A stretch of 64,000 bases of DNA from contig JANBPK010001211.1 in NCBI GenBank assembly GCA_027579435.1, positions 1-64,000 of the forward strand. Reading direction: 5' to 3'. Source of the stretch: Candolleomyces eurysporus (Eukaryota > Basidiomycota > Agaricomycetes > Agaricales > Psathyrellaceae). This document shows, piece by piece, positions 33,358-44,521 of this stretch (position 1 is its first letter; every line of letters begins with the position of its first letter). Below the pieces are notes generated by a model, which was not told the DNA's origin, did no database searches, and saw only the letters and a list, made by a program, of their open reading frames with translations. The translations under genes were made by a program, and so were the position numbers.

Positions 33358-35584
33358 ATGCTTTCTGCTTCAGGGCTGAGCTCTGGCGATCGTGCTGCTT
33401 TTGCAACGTCTGTTCGCCTTCTTTCTTGCCTCGTAACAGAGTCTCTGGTAGACGCTCTGTTCTATCCTTTGACCGCAAATGGATTGGCAGGATTTGCTGC
33501 AATCCAATTGACGGGTTTAACGGAGGTTGCTGTGCGAAGTGGAAATAATACTCTGGCGATCGTACCTCTTCTTCATGCACCCATATTTCGAAGGCCATCT
33601 CCCCCATCTGGTTCATTTGCTCCGATAATAGGCCTTTTGGATCCATTAGACATGGCTCCTCTAATCTTGGTATTTAGCAGCTCGGGCAGCGAAATTCCGG
33701 TGGTATGCAACCAGGATGCTCATAATGACATGATCTTAATGATTCTCTATAGAATCCGCTGGCGTCGTCTATTCTCCATCGTTTGGCCGACGACGGCTGG
33801 GACGGAATCAATGGCCTGGCTCTACGAAGCACCTTTGATCCCGTAGCCATTTGGCGCAGATATGCTTCCGCTATTGGTGTGGAAAGCAGGTTGCAAGAAG
33901 ACATCGAGGGTGAATTTGTCAGTTCAGTGAAATGGCAAAGTTCGTACACCCCCTTCCCTTCATTATATCGCCGTTTTTACATCTACTTTCAGAGTACTCT
34001 TTCGAAAACCCACTTATTGCCCCTACCTGGTCAACTCCAAGCATCGGGTGGGAGCAATCGATTGTCGAAGGCCATCCTACACACCCGGTAATTTACCGTG
34101 CAAGTTGAGTGGGAGGCAGGGCTGACTCTCGACTTTAGATGTACAAAACAAGACGCTTCCTACCACCTATACCAGATTTCGCTCCTGGTAGCTACGATCT
34201 TTACCACCCGAAGCTGCGCTTCATTGCGATGCCGCGAGATTCTCTCAAGATCACATACAACTTCGAAGAGCTTCTCGACCCTCTGTTGCAGGCTGCATCA
34301 AAGACAGCCGGTCGACAAATGGACGTTCCGTCTAACTGCGTCGTCGTTCCTGTGCATGAATTACAACTGTATCATCTTCGGGAGAAATTTCCTGAAGTGT
34401 ATGTTTTCCCCGCCGAATACCACCTTCCGCTGCTAGCCCAGCAGAGCATCAGGTGAGTTCCCGTACACTGCTCTGCCACGGTTTGGATAGCTCACCAGTT
34501 GAAATAGGTCTGTTGTCGTTCCAGATGCCTACAAAGGCCTCCACCTAAAGCTTGGTGTTGGCATTAAGCTGACATCGGCGGTCAGAACGATCTCACCAGA
34601 ATCTGCCTATCTAGGACCACGCTTTTCTGCGCAAGTCGTTCCCGTCCTTACGATGGATCGTAACATCGTGACGGTGGCGCGTGAACTCGCAAGTGTCGTC
34701 CATCGTAATCCCGACGGAGAAATTGCGAAGCATTGCGCCGCGTTGATACGAGAATATCACGAGGGTCCCGGCGAAGACTGTGGCGAACGCCATATCGTCT
34801 GCACGTCTCTTGTGGAAAGAGGTCATGCCGGCGCCCGAGATGAGCTACCTTTGGTGACACGGGTGTTTGAACTCGACACCGAAGATAAAAGGGCTGCTTG
34901 GCTCGAGAAGTATTTAATTTTCAAAGCATTTTAACGTTCTTATAAGCTAATGCGTTCTCCAGGTTCGCGGATGTCTTTTTCCGAGCATTCCTTCCGCCAG
35001 TAATTCAAAATGGAGTTGCGTTTGAATGCCACCCACAAAACTGCGTTGCTCGATTTGACAGGGTCACGAAAGAACTGAAAGGTTTTATCATCCGCGATTT
35101 TGGAGGTATTCGCGTTCATCCACCAACGTTGAAAGCCACGACTGGTGTCGATCTTGACTTCGTCGAAGGCCATTCCATTATTGCGCCGGACCTGGACGAT
35201 GTTTACACACGGTTGTACCATACCGTGTTCCACAACCATTTCCAACGGCTCATTAGGGTACTTGAATTGCACTACAACGGAAGAGGGTGGGCTATTGTGA
35301 GAGAGAAGCTCTCTCGTGCCATTCCGAGAGAGCATCCTCTCTATGATGCCTGGCTGAGCCCACAGAAGGCCACTCTGCCGGGCAAATGCTTCATGAGAAT
35401 GAGGATGTCAGGAATGTATCGCTTCGTAAGTGAACTTGGAATTGTCATCCGTCCCCTAGTTTGCTTATCAGAACGCGCACAGCATCTCCATGGGCCTTTC
35501 CCAAATTTAATCCATTACCAAGGGGAGGCCTCAGAAATTGCCGAGTACTGTAGGAACGCTGGAATGGTGACGTCCAAGTTGTAG
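33358..35584 (+). CDS. NIS siderophore synthetase-like protein A (IucA/IucC family)
   Basis: About 640 residues in seven exons. IucA/IucC enzymes adenylate a carboxylate (often citrate) with ATP and join it to an amine or alcohol to build hydroxamate/carboxylate siderophores without an NRPS. Motifs present: nucleotide/citrate loop SIVEGHPTHP-MYKTRR (the canonical GHPxHPxxK), with an intron exactly after HPTHP; PVHELQ in place of PVHPWQ; LGVGIKLTSAVRTISPES; LIREYHEGP; LVERGHAG; GVAFECHPQN (canonical EAHxQN); ARFDRVTKELKGFIIRDFGG; and NHFQRLIRVLELHYNG. The last intron is resolved by homology to copy B (MYRF joined to HLHGPFPNLIHYQG). No frameshift or stop. Such genes are known in bacteria and sporadically in fungi, so old horizontal transfer is plausible, but the dense introns show long residence. 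Confidence 0.9.
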
Positions 35585-36528
35585 GGGAGTGTTTACTACG
35601 TAGTGGACTCCGAACTTTAGGCTCGGGCAGAATCGCCTACATTGCTCTATACTTTCTATCATTAATCTGGGCTGCCCAACTACGTCCCATCTGCTCAATC
35701 GATTGTGATAATCGATGGAAACGTGAACTAACTTGTCCCGTGTCTAAACATGGAGCTTCCACTTCGAAAGCGCGTACACGCGCACCCGAGCACGTTTGAC
35801 TGCGCACTTTGGCAATGCAAAAGTCGCCACATCCCGGTCTAGCTTATCAATTACTTTTGGCTTCTCGCAGCACATGGACCTCAGTACGGACGGACAGAAA
35901 AAGATTCTACGCGTTGTTCTATTAAGTCACCCACTTGGTGTGGCTAGAGTCTGGACAGATCTGCCTGACATATGCCACCAGTCGATGACCACTTGGCGAT
36001 GACACGTGGGCTACGATTAGATTAGATCCGCGTACCCGGCGTTTATCAGATAACGATTTCAGCCGAAACCCCTGTATAATCGACATCTCCGTCTTGGTAC
36101 GATCTCTCACCGACTTTATACCGTTCTCCTTTTCTAAATCCTCGAGAAATATATTTCTTGGACGGTTTTTCATCCCTTCTACAAGGTAATTTTGCGGCGT
36201 ACCATTCATTCGTTCTTTAAGCCAAGTCATACTCAAAATAGCCCTTTTTCAGGACTATTCTAAGTTCTACATTCCATTCGAACATCGCACTCGACAGTGG
36301 CACTACGCTCATCATAATATTTTGAGTTCTGTAGCGTTAAGGTTCCGTTTCCTTCTACACAAACAAATAGGTGTCAACTAATAATGTTCACCCTCAAGAA
36401 AGCTAGAACGGAAGTCGATTGTGCCTAGGTCTCGGAATTTTACCCAGCCAACTGTATGTCTTTCCCAAATCCTCTCTCCTGATTAAAGCGACTCACAGTC
36501 CCAAAATCTACCATCAGCCCCTTCTTCC
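35585..36528. other. Intergenic between the two NIS synthetases
   Basis: 944 nt. No gene. It contains a palindromic GATA-type site (separate entry), CACGTGGG at 36003-36010 (E-box core) and T-rich sequence near 36330-36360. Confidence 0.5.
36043..36053. promoter_or_regulatory. Candidate iron-responsive GATA-factor site, TTATCAGATAA
   Basis: An 11-nt near-palindrome that reads ATCWGATAA on both strands. ATCWGATAA is the core reported for fungal GATA-type iron repressors (SreA, Sre1, Urbs1). It lies about 476 nt upstream of NIS synthetase B and downstream of A. Under equal base frequencies this 11-mer is expected at well below one per kilobase, but function is unproven. Confidence 0.5.
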
Positions 36529-38686
36529 ATGCCATCAGCGAACCCCTCCTTCACCCTCAAGGATCGTGCAGCCTTTGCTGTAGCATCCCGGTTATTATCA
36601 TGTCTGGTCACCGAGCAAGTTCTCCTGGCATTCTACACCCCTTCACCTGAGTTGGGAAAAACAGCCGGAGTAATGGCTGTTCTATCACCGACGATCGTTC
36701 CGAGTCCTGAACAAATAATCAGAGCAGACGATTTGTTTGCTTTGGTTCTACTTCACCATCCCCCGGTCTTTCTGGATGGTGCCACGACGAGCACTGGAAG
36801 GCGAATCGGTCTAGTCGATCCTTTGGACATGTTGCCGGAAATTTACGAACTGGAACGGGGGACCAATGCAAACTCGGTATGTATCTCGTTTCTACCATAG
36901 TCCATTTATTCAATGTTATTAGGGGCTCCACGCAGAAAGTATTCTCCGATGCTTCCGGGGACCTGCTTGGGACTTCCAGGGATTTTCCCTGAGAAGGGCC
37001 GGAGACCCAGTCGCCCTGTGGCATCAGTATACTAGGAGAATCACGATGGAGAAGGACATGAAGGAGGCCATCGCAAAGGAACTGGCGAGTTCTTGGCACT
37101 ACCAGTGTGAGTCGTTTGGAGCGCGATCATACATGTTTTTCTGACCGACTATTCAGACATCTCGTATAAAAACCCAACCCGCTGCCCTTCTCTCCAATCA
37201 CCACCTATTGAATGGGAACAGAGTCTCGTCGCCGGTCATCCTACCCATCCTGTTTGTCTTTAACCTCCGCCGCCTTCTTCATCTCTAATATCACCTTTAG
37301 ATGCACCGGGCTCGATTAGTTCCTTCTCAGTTGAACGACTACGACTGGTATCACCCTCTGATCCGCTTCGCCCAAGTTCCCCGAGATTGTGTTGACCTGA
37401 AGGGCGCTTTCCCGGAAATTAGCCAGTTCCTTGTTGAAGGGGCATCCGCTAATACCGGCGTAGCTTTGGACCACGGCAAGTTTACCTACGTGCCAGTCCA
37501 TGAGCTCCAGATACCCAGCATTTCGAAACTTTTTCCATCTGTCGTGGTTTTACCTGCGGACATCAGCCTTCGGGCCTTTGCCCAATCAAGCATCAGGTAA
37601 CTTTGTCGTAGAACTCACCGAACCTATTCTAACACTATTTTTAGGACAGTCACCGTTGCCGAGTTACCAGCTCATGCCTTGAAATTGGCCATTGGCGTGA
37701 AGATCTCGTCATCACTGCGCACCATCTCGCATTTCACTGCAGACTTTGGCCCTCGGTTTTCTCGGGATGTTATCCCACGATTGAACGTTGACCGCAGCAT
37801 CTTGTTTGTGGAGACTGAACCGCACAGCGCTGTATACCGTTGCGAAGACCCTGAGGCCCAGAAACACTTCACAGCGGTAATCAGGCAGGAGTACCAGCCC
37901 CTCCCGCACGAGACTGTCATCGTCTGCGCAGCCCTCTTAGAGACTGACCACAGCAACACCAAACCGGGTGTCTCTGCTATCGAGCATGCCTTCGGGCTGG
38001 ATACGGAATCGAAGCGAATTCAATTTTTGGACAGGTGCGTCCCTTATGAATAGGATAATAATCATGTTTTCTGAGAGATCTGTTTAGATACATTGAGCTG
38101 TCGACGAAGGCGTTCATCCCTGCCTTGGTCACGAACGGCGTCGCGTTCGAAGCTCACGCACAGAACGTGCTGGTAAGGGTTCACCGGACTACAGGAGAGC
38201 TCCTGGGTTTCGTGATCCGGGATCTAGGCGGACTTCGCATTCATCCTCCTACTCTGCGCCATTCGATAGGAGTTAACTTCCAGTTCCTGCCGAAACACTG
38301 CGTTGCCACGGAGACTCTCGAGGAGATTTACCCCAAATTCTACCATACCTACATCCACAACCATGTTCAAAGGTTGATTCGCCTTTTGGACCTCCACTAC
38401 AACGGCATTGGATGGGAAATCCTGAGGCGACACATGAATGCTGCGGTTCCGACTGATCACCCTCTTCGCAAGATTTGGTTGTCAACGGAGAGCAGGTTGG
38501 TTCAGTCCAAGTGTTTGATGCGTATGCGGATGAAGGATTCCTACCGTGATGTAAGTCCGAGCTGTGTCAAGTCATGCTATGACAACGCTGACTCCTTCAT
38601 TTCTGTAGATGGTCTATAATCCATATCCAAATATGATCCAATTCCGCCCAGAAACGATAGACGGGAGGAAGCAATCTTCCTTGTAA
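36529..38686 (+). CDS. NIS siderophore synthetase-like protein B (IucA/IucC family)
   Basis: About 625 residues, eight exons; a clear paralogue of A in the same orientation. Motifs: SLVAGHPTHP-MHRARL with the intron at the same place as in A, PVHELQ, LAIGVKISSSLRTIS, VIRQEYQPL, GVAFEAHAQNVLVRVHR (a closer match to EAHxQN than A), GELLGFVIRDLGGLRIHPPT, NHVQRLIRLLDLHYNGIGW and RLVQSKCLMRMRMKDSYRD, then an intron and MVYNPYPNMIQFRPE to the stop. The terminal exon model was used to correct copy A. Intron positions after the catalytic motif, after QSSIR, after FLDR and after SYRD match those of A, so the duplication post-dates them. The proteins differ at many sites, so the two may use different substrates. 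Start: ATG at 36529; the ADP-forming core is intact. Confidence 0.9.
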
Positions 38687-38944
38687 AATATAGTTGTAAT
38701 TTCATGTATCTAGACGGCAAGGCTGAATGCCACAAAAGTGGACTCCCTTTGCCCAAATCTCGGAATGCGGTATGCCATGAGTTTGATGCATGTATCCTTG
38801 GCCTTGACGGGCTGTGTTTTGAATAGCTTTTGATCAGATCTTTAGAGCAATTATCTGGTAAGGCCCGTAAGGGCGCCATTGATTGCAACTCCGCAACGCT
38901 TGAAAAGGCCTTCGACCTGAGATTTCTGGTTTCCACTAAACACA

Positions 38945-40674
38945 ATGTCCAAAGAGGCTGAAATCGGGACTCTCATTGTCGTAGTCCTAAAGGCTCGCAA
39001 TCTCAACGACAAGCACACCTTTCGCAAGCAGGATGCGTACGCCAAAGTTGCACTGAATGGTGAGCGCTTTCGTCTGATGCTGTTACGATTTCGACTGACT
39101 TGGTTATAGGAACGGAGAAGAAGACAAAGGTCGATATCAAAGGTGGCCAACATCCTGTTTGGGACGATGAAGTTCGGTTCCCTGTCCTTAAGACGCCCTC
39201 TGGCAAACTAAGGAAGTTGGAGATATCTTGCTGGTCCAAAGAGCCTCGAGACGACGATCTACTCGGCAAGGCGACTCTGGACATCTCAGATACCATTAGG
39301 ACAGGCGAATTCGACGGTGCGTACGAGCTGCCTTTTATTGTTGGCGAAATAGATTGTTGAAAGAGCCAATAGACTGGGTACCGCTCTCAATCGATGACAA
39401 TATTCGGGGTGATGTTTACCTTGAAATGACCTATTACTCTCATGGGCCACCACCGCCCTCTGCTGCTCCGAGTCCGAGTCCCTCTCCCGCCTTGAATAAC
39501 ATCTTGAGTGTTCCCCAGAGCAACCTGATGCGAAGGCCGTCCAAACTGTCGCAGTCGGAGCGACTCTCGAGGCCGGCTGTGAACACGAACACTGGTCAAA
39601 GGCCGCCCCAACATGGCAATAGCTATGGGACGCCCCAATCACCCTACGGACATTCAGCTGCTTCATCCAAGCCTAACAAGAATGCTACACTGCCGCCTGT
39701 TCCTGAGGCACAGAGTCCCCAAGGCGGCGCTCAACCTCCCCCTGCGTTTCTCCGTCCTGGGGCAACCCCATCACCGAGACCGCAAGCATCCCCACCCCGC
39801 CCGGGATATCAATCACTCTCAACCTCACCTNCCCCCCCAACAAAACCCTTACCTAAATCCGGCAGCGAACCCTGCGTACAACTCTTCGTACAACCGACCT
39901 ACATCCACACCGCCAAACCCGAACGCCCAACCTAACCCTTATTTCATTTCGACCACACCGGCTCCAAGCGCTAACGCTTACGCTTCACCAGTAAACCAAT
40001 ACCAACCACCGGCCGTTCCTGTTTCTTATACTCCAGTTCCTCACCACACGCCTGCACCTCCACCTTCCACCACGCCCGTTCCTGTTTCTTATACTCCGGT
40101 TCCTCACCACACGCCCGCACCTCCACCTTCCACCACACCTCTTCCAGTGACCTCTCCTACTGGCCCTCCTCCTCTGTGGGCAGGGCCGCCGGTCGATCCA
40201 TCACCTGGAGGATTCTCCTTCCCGGTACCAACTGTTCTTTCGGGTGCCCCGGAGACGGAACCATACCAACCGCCATGGGCGCAAGGGCCCCCTCCAAACA
40301 GGGTTGAGTCCCCCTATGACCACCAGCCATACGGCCACCATCGAAGAGTTTCTGATCCACGAGCGGATCCTAACCTCCATGCCCGCTATCAGACTCCTTT
40401 GCCTTTGCCCCCGGGTGAACGGAACCAACGTCCAGCAGAGTCATCCCCTCCCCCTCCCCGGAGGGACGCCTCTCCAGCTAGCTACAGTCCGCCTTCGCAT
40501 TCGCCCCGGCCTGCACCAACATCACCCCCTAAACCCTCGAGGCAACATTCAGGGCCTGATTATAAGAGGTTGCAGGAGTTGGTGGGTGCAGAGGACAATG
40601 CGAAGCGACGTTGGGAGCAGGAGCAGAAGGATTTGGAGCTCGCGATGCAGCTGGATAGGGAATTGAATCTGTAA
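38945..40674 (+). CDS. C2-domain, proline-rich protein (Inn1/Fic1-like)
   Basis: About 530 residues, three exons. An N-terminal C2 domain (GTLIVVVLKARNLNDKHTF, RKQDAYAKVALNGTEKKTK, GGQHPVWDDEVRFPV, DDLLGKATLDI, DDWVPLSIDDNIRGDVYLEM) is followed by about 370 disordered residues rich in PxxP motifs. A short coiled end (DNAKRRWEQEQKDLELAMQ) closes it. The architecture matches yeast Inn1 and fission-yeast Fic1, which bind SH3 proteins (Cyk3, Hof1/Cdc15) at the division site; assignment rests on layout rather than close identity. The frame changes at 39831: removing the single N there restores continuity (SPPPQQNPY). A 21-residue unit (VPVSYTPVPHHTPAPPPSTTP-like) occurs twice around residues 365-405. 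Start: first ATG, 5 residues before the C2 strand. Confidence 0.8.
40018..40143 (+). repeat. 63-bp direct repeat inside the C2/proline-rich gene
   Basis: Two in-frame units of 63 bp (21 residues) that differ at three bases by eye (CCAGTT/CCGGTT, GCCTGC/GCCCGC and a terminal variant). They add PxxP and PPP motifs. Confidence 0.9.
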
Positions 40675-40872
40675 AGCCGAATGGACTAACAAGTTGTCAC
40701 TGGACATTCTAATATGCTTCTCATACTTCTAATTACAATGTATCTATTACGATATCGATACCACAAGTATTGTCATCGGTCCGTGTCCGTGGGTATAGAA
40801 AGATAGTTCCAAAGAGATTGATAGAGCAAAAAATCCTTTAAATAAACCTGACGCGAGCGAGTGTTGAATTTG
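40675..40872. other. Convergent 3' gap
   Basis: About 200 nt between two convergent genes, A/T-rich (ATACCACAAGTATTG, AAATAAACC). Both transcripts must terminate here. Confidence 0.5.
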
Positions 40873-41935
40873 TTATGAAACTTGGGACATTGAAACGTTA
40901 ACGTTCGAAGCACGATGCTGGTGAAGCTCTCCTCTGTCTATCCCCTTGGACTGGCGGAGGTCGAAGAAGTATGTCAGTACGTAGAACGTGAATAAAAATG
41001 CGATGGTCCATTCGAGGACGGCTGTCGAAAGAGTCGGGTCGGTTAGTTTACAGGTATTGCAAGCCGAGTTACAGCAAAAGGGACGCACCTCCAACGTTGG
41101 TGGCATAGTACAGTGCTACCGCGAAAGCGATGGCTAGAACAATAAGAACCGAGGCAATGACGGCTTTCACGAGATACGCAACGCGTAGCTCTCGAGCAAA
41201 TACAAAGTCTTTGCTGATCCACCGGTACTAGCGGAGCCGTCAGTTCACCTGAGGTTGCATGCGATACCAAGAGAAAAGCAGGGTCTTACCTCGATGATCG
41301 TGAAGATAGCACTGAATGTTACGCCGACAATGAAAATCAGCAGGAAGAGTCGGTGGGGAGTCGTATACCGCGCCGTGTCGAAAACGGCGAGGAGAATCAA
41401 GCCGGCGCCGCCAATTGCTGCACCTATCACCGCAAGTGTGCTCAAGACCCTTTCTCGGGTTCGCATGTGGGGCATAAGCCTACAGAATAAGAAAAGAGGG
41501 ACAAAAATTGTCAGTACATCTCGTCTCGTCTGCAAAAATAGTAGTCGTGTGACCCCCCGGACGGAGCCAAACTCACCTGCCCGAATGCCTTAAATATCGC
41601 TCGATAACCAAGCAAAGGAAGAAGCCGACGCCTGTCACGGAGGACCCAGCGACAAAGAGAGGTTTGAGCATGTCAGCTCCGATGTCCGAGATGAATGCGA
41701 TGCGACCCTCTTGGGAGATGTATCTTGGTTGGCCCTGGACAAGCCAGACGATCATCATGGCCCATAGCGTGCCTGTATATTCCGCCGGCAGGAAGTTGAA
41801 AATAAGAAAACACCATCAGCTTCAGCCGAAAATGAGGTAGAGGAGGAGGGGGTACTCACCGAACCAAACAAAAGCGGTAACGATTGGTATCCATACGTAG
41901 GACCAATGTCTATATCTCAACGGAACCTGGAACAT
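40873..41935 (-). CDS. Frag1/DRAM/Sfk1-family polytopic membrane protein
   Basis: About 260 residues in five exons. Start MFQVPLRYRHWSYVWIPIV, with the motif 'RHW' typical before helix 1 of the family. Further blocks: LVQGQPRYISQEGRIAFISD (extracellular loop with the conserved P-x-IS), GADMLKPLFVAGSSVTGVGF, RLMPHMRTRERVLSTLAVI, GAGLILLAVFDTARYTTPHR, IFIVGVTFSAIFTIIEYR, and a C-terminal hydrophobic pair before DLRQSKGIDRGEL. Six helices are predicted. Yeast Sfk1 acts in plasma-membrane lipid asymmetry and PI4-kinase signalling, and DRAM proteins in autophagy; which role applies here cannot be told. Introns are 50-60 nt. Confidence 0.88.
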
Positions 41936-43574
41936 TTTCGTGGCATCCCCTGAGGCTGTCGACGCGACGAGTTATATACCAATGTGGGTACGCCTAATAG
42001 AAGGCTGCGCGACTGCGCTTTACGCTGAGCCTCTTGCCCAGGATTTTCTTGCCGAAGAGGCTCGGAGGGGGAAGAGGAGGCTAAGCCTGGAACGAGGTTC
42101 GACCTGGGCGGACGCAGACGAAGCAAGCCGGCGAATGTTGAGGCGTGACGTCAGGTGCCAAGCCAAGCAAGCGTTTCCTTCGTAACCCACATTACATATA
42201 GGTGCCATTTCACGCACAGCACCCTACAGCACCCATCGGAGTGTCTGTGTCTCAAGTCATTTCTTCTTACTCTTCGAGGTTTCATCGTGGTAGAGGACGA
42301 AGAGGCGTTGTGAGACCATCATCGCGTCAACTTGAATGAGTGACAGGCGCTTAATGCTGCAAAACAATTCAATTGAAATGATTCGATCCCAGCGATGATA
42401 ACCTCCGCAACGGACCATTCAAAGCAAAGTGTATCATATCAAGAGAAGGGTTCCATACAACGTAAGAACCTCGAGGGACCTAACCCCTACTCTGGGTAGC
42501 ACCGGTACTGAGGACCATCCACCTTTCAGAAGCTCAAGAACACTGCCAACGCCAACTCCCGTGATGATATCTATCTATCGATGGATCCTCTTCACATTGA
42601 CATCGCGCAGCCAACATTCAACTGCAGTTGATAAATATAAGTTTTTTCCACCCCGAAAAATCGAAGTTACCTATTACAACGCCGCAAGTGACTGACGTCT
42701 CCAATGACCGTCAAATACGGGGTTGGCAATCCAAAATATCCACACCGACAAAGCAAAGCAACCCTACTGGCTACGGCACAGAGATAGAAAGAGGCCATGC
42801 CGACCCGGTACTCTGGGGGGGCACTAGATCCTAGATCACATGGACTGCGCACCCTCAATTGTCCACAAGTCCCGGTCGCAAGAAAGAGCAAGAGGGAGTC
42901 AATTCCGCCTATTATTAGCCCGATAGGCGCTCCAGAACCAGAGACAAGGTCCACCCCGCAAGTCAAAGACTTTCAATTATGTGCTCGGATAATATCCGAT
43001 TCCATAGGGACAGAAGATGGAAGTGGCGGGCGGCTCGGGGACGATGTTGTCTACACATCGAATCGACTCTTAGGCAAGAGTTTTTCGAAAAGGTATAGCA
43101 TGAGGCGTGCCGCGATGCCTGGACTGCACTTGTTCGTTCAACTATAGGCATCGATCAAGTGTCTGAGTAATACTCCTGGTGTACCACGTCAATGAGGATC
43201 GTAATCACTTGGGAACAGAAGATAATGCACTCACCCAGGCCCTTGCTTCTGTGTCCGACGGGGCAGTTTTACAGCTTGCAGATTTGATAACGAATGATGA
43301 AGAGGTGTGGGCTTCGTGGGTAAGGTAACACGGGAGATAGCATTAACCGGAGTGCAGAACATGGCTTGGAGCGCTCAAGAAGCAAAGTCGGCGTTGTGAA
43401 GAAAGGACTGGCGATGCAACGGAAAGCTAAACTGTAATTTAAAGAATAGCAAAGAAGAAAACAAACAATAGACAAAAGAATGAATGACATGGATGTGACA
43501 TGTACGGAAAACATAATGCAAAGTGGATCTAACGTGGTCGGAGAGAAGAAGACCAGAAGCTAAGAACATAAATC
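41936..43574. other. 1.6 kb gap, no supported gene
   Basis: Frames such as 42429-42695 and 42797-43147 are short, basic and without splice or domain support. The sequence is compositionally mixed with a mildly A/T-rich right half. It holds the upstream region of the Frag1-family gene and the 3' flank of the DsbA-like gene. I see no repeat or RNA gene. Confidence 0.4.
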
Positions 43575-44521
43575 TTAAACACAAGTCTCAACCATGCCCG
43601 GAGGGAGAGGACCTGCGCTGGTGCAAGGGCCATTACTATGACAAGTAGAAAGCTTCTTGAAAATCTGCAAACAAAGATTCGTCGACATTCACTCCGGGTA
43701 TCACGAAAATATGACGAAAGAAGCACACACCTGGACATAAACCTCGGAAGACTGCCCACCAGTGACCGCCCACTTGCCGTCAATTACGACAACGGGCACG
43801 CCGGTGATACCTTTCGCTCTCGCCGCATTAGACATGTCCTCTACTTCCTTTGCAAGTTCATCAGACTCGAGGAATGTGAGCGCATCTTCCCGGGACATGA
43901 CTCCACATTTTGCTGCGATGTCCGCGAGCACATCCGGCTCCGCCACGTCCTGCCCTTCCTCCATCGAGGCGGTGAAGATGGCCATGATAAGCGGCGTCTG
44001 CAGGCTCTGTCCACCAAGCTTCCCTGCCTTCAGCGCTAGACGGTGCGCCTTTGTGGTTTGGCGTATCGTGCCATGCAGAGAGCTACATCATCGGTCAGCA
44101 ACCGACGCGAATGTGCAGAGGTGAAGCGAAACGACGACGCACAGAGGTCTACCCTTCTCCTCCGCCCACTTGGAGACATTGGCCTGTAGCGCGGAGAAGC
44201 GTTCCTTTCCGACGAACTTGCTCAAAAAGACCTCCCGGTCTCGTTTGTTCGGGCAGTTCTCGGGAAGAATGTTGGTGTTGATAAGTCGGAATGGGATGTG
44301 TTCGAGTTCAAAGTTGAGTGGGAGATCGAGAGTATCCTTGCAGTAGTTTATCGCGTCCAAGAGTTCGTGCTGCCCAATGCAGCAACTGACACAGACCTGG
44401 GCGTCACGGAGGGGGTTAACAGGGTTGTTCGGGTCACCGAGATAGCTAGCCGAGGGCGACTCACAAAGTCGGTGATCACGGTGAGCTTGACGGTCTTGAG
44501 AGGGGTGTCTGGGGGAGGCAT
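43575..44521 (-). CDS. DsbA/FrnE-like thioredoxin-fold oxidoreductase
   Basis: About 225 residues, four or more exons. FrnE-type proteins are cytosolic thioredoxin-fold enzymes with a CxxC site and a cis-proline. Here the first exon (MPPPDTPLKTVKLTVITDF) runs into CVSCCIGQHELLDAI: the active-site CPWC/CYIG of relatives becomes CVSC-CIG. Further motifs are FELEHIPFRLINTNILP, RFSALQANVSKWAEEKG, GTIRQTTKAHRLALKAGK, SREDALTFLESDELAKEVED, and ITGVPVVVIDGKWAVTGGQ with the cis-Pro loop. The C-terminus is short and Cys-containing. Start: ATG at 44521 directly before the beta-strand, though an in-frame ATG 33 nt upstream (44554) is also possible. Partner and substrate unknown. Confidence 0.82.

Noticed and set aside
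42797..43147. 116-codon plus-strand frame
   Set aside because: Basic, low-information sequence with no domain, splice or conserved motif; opposite-strand frames overlap it.
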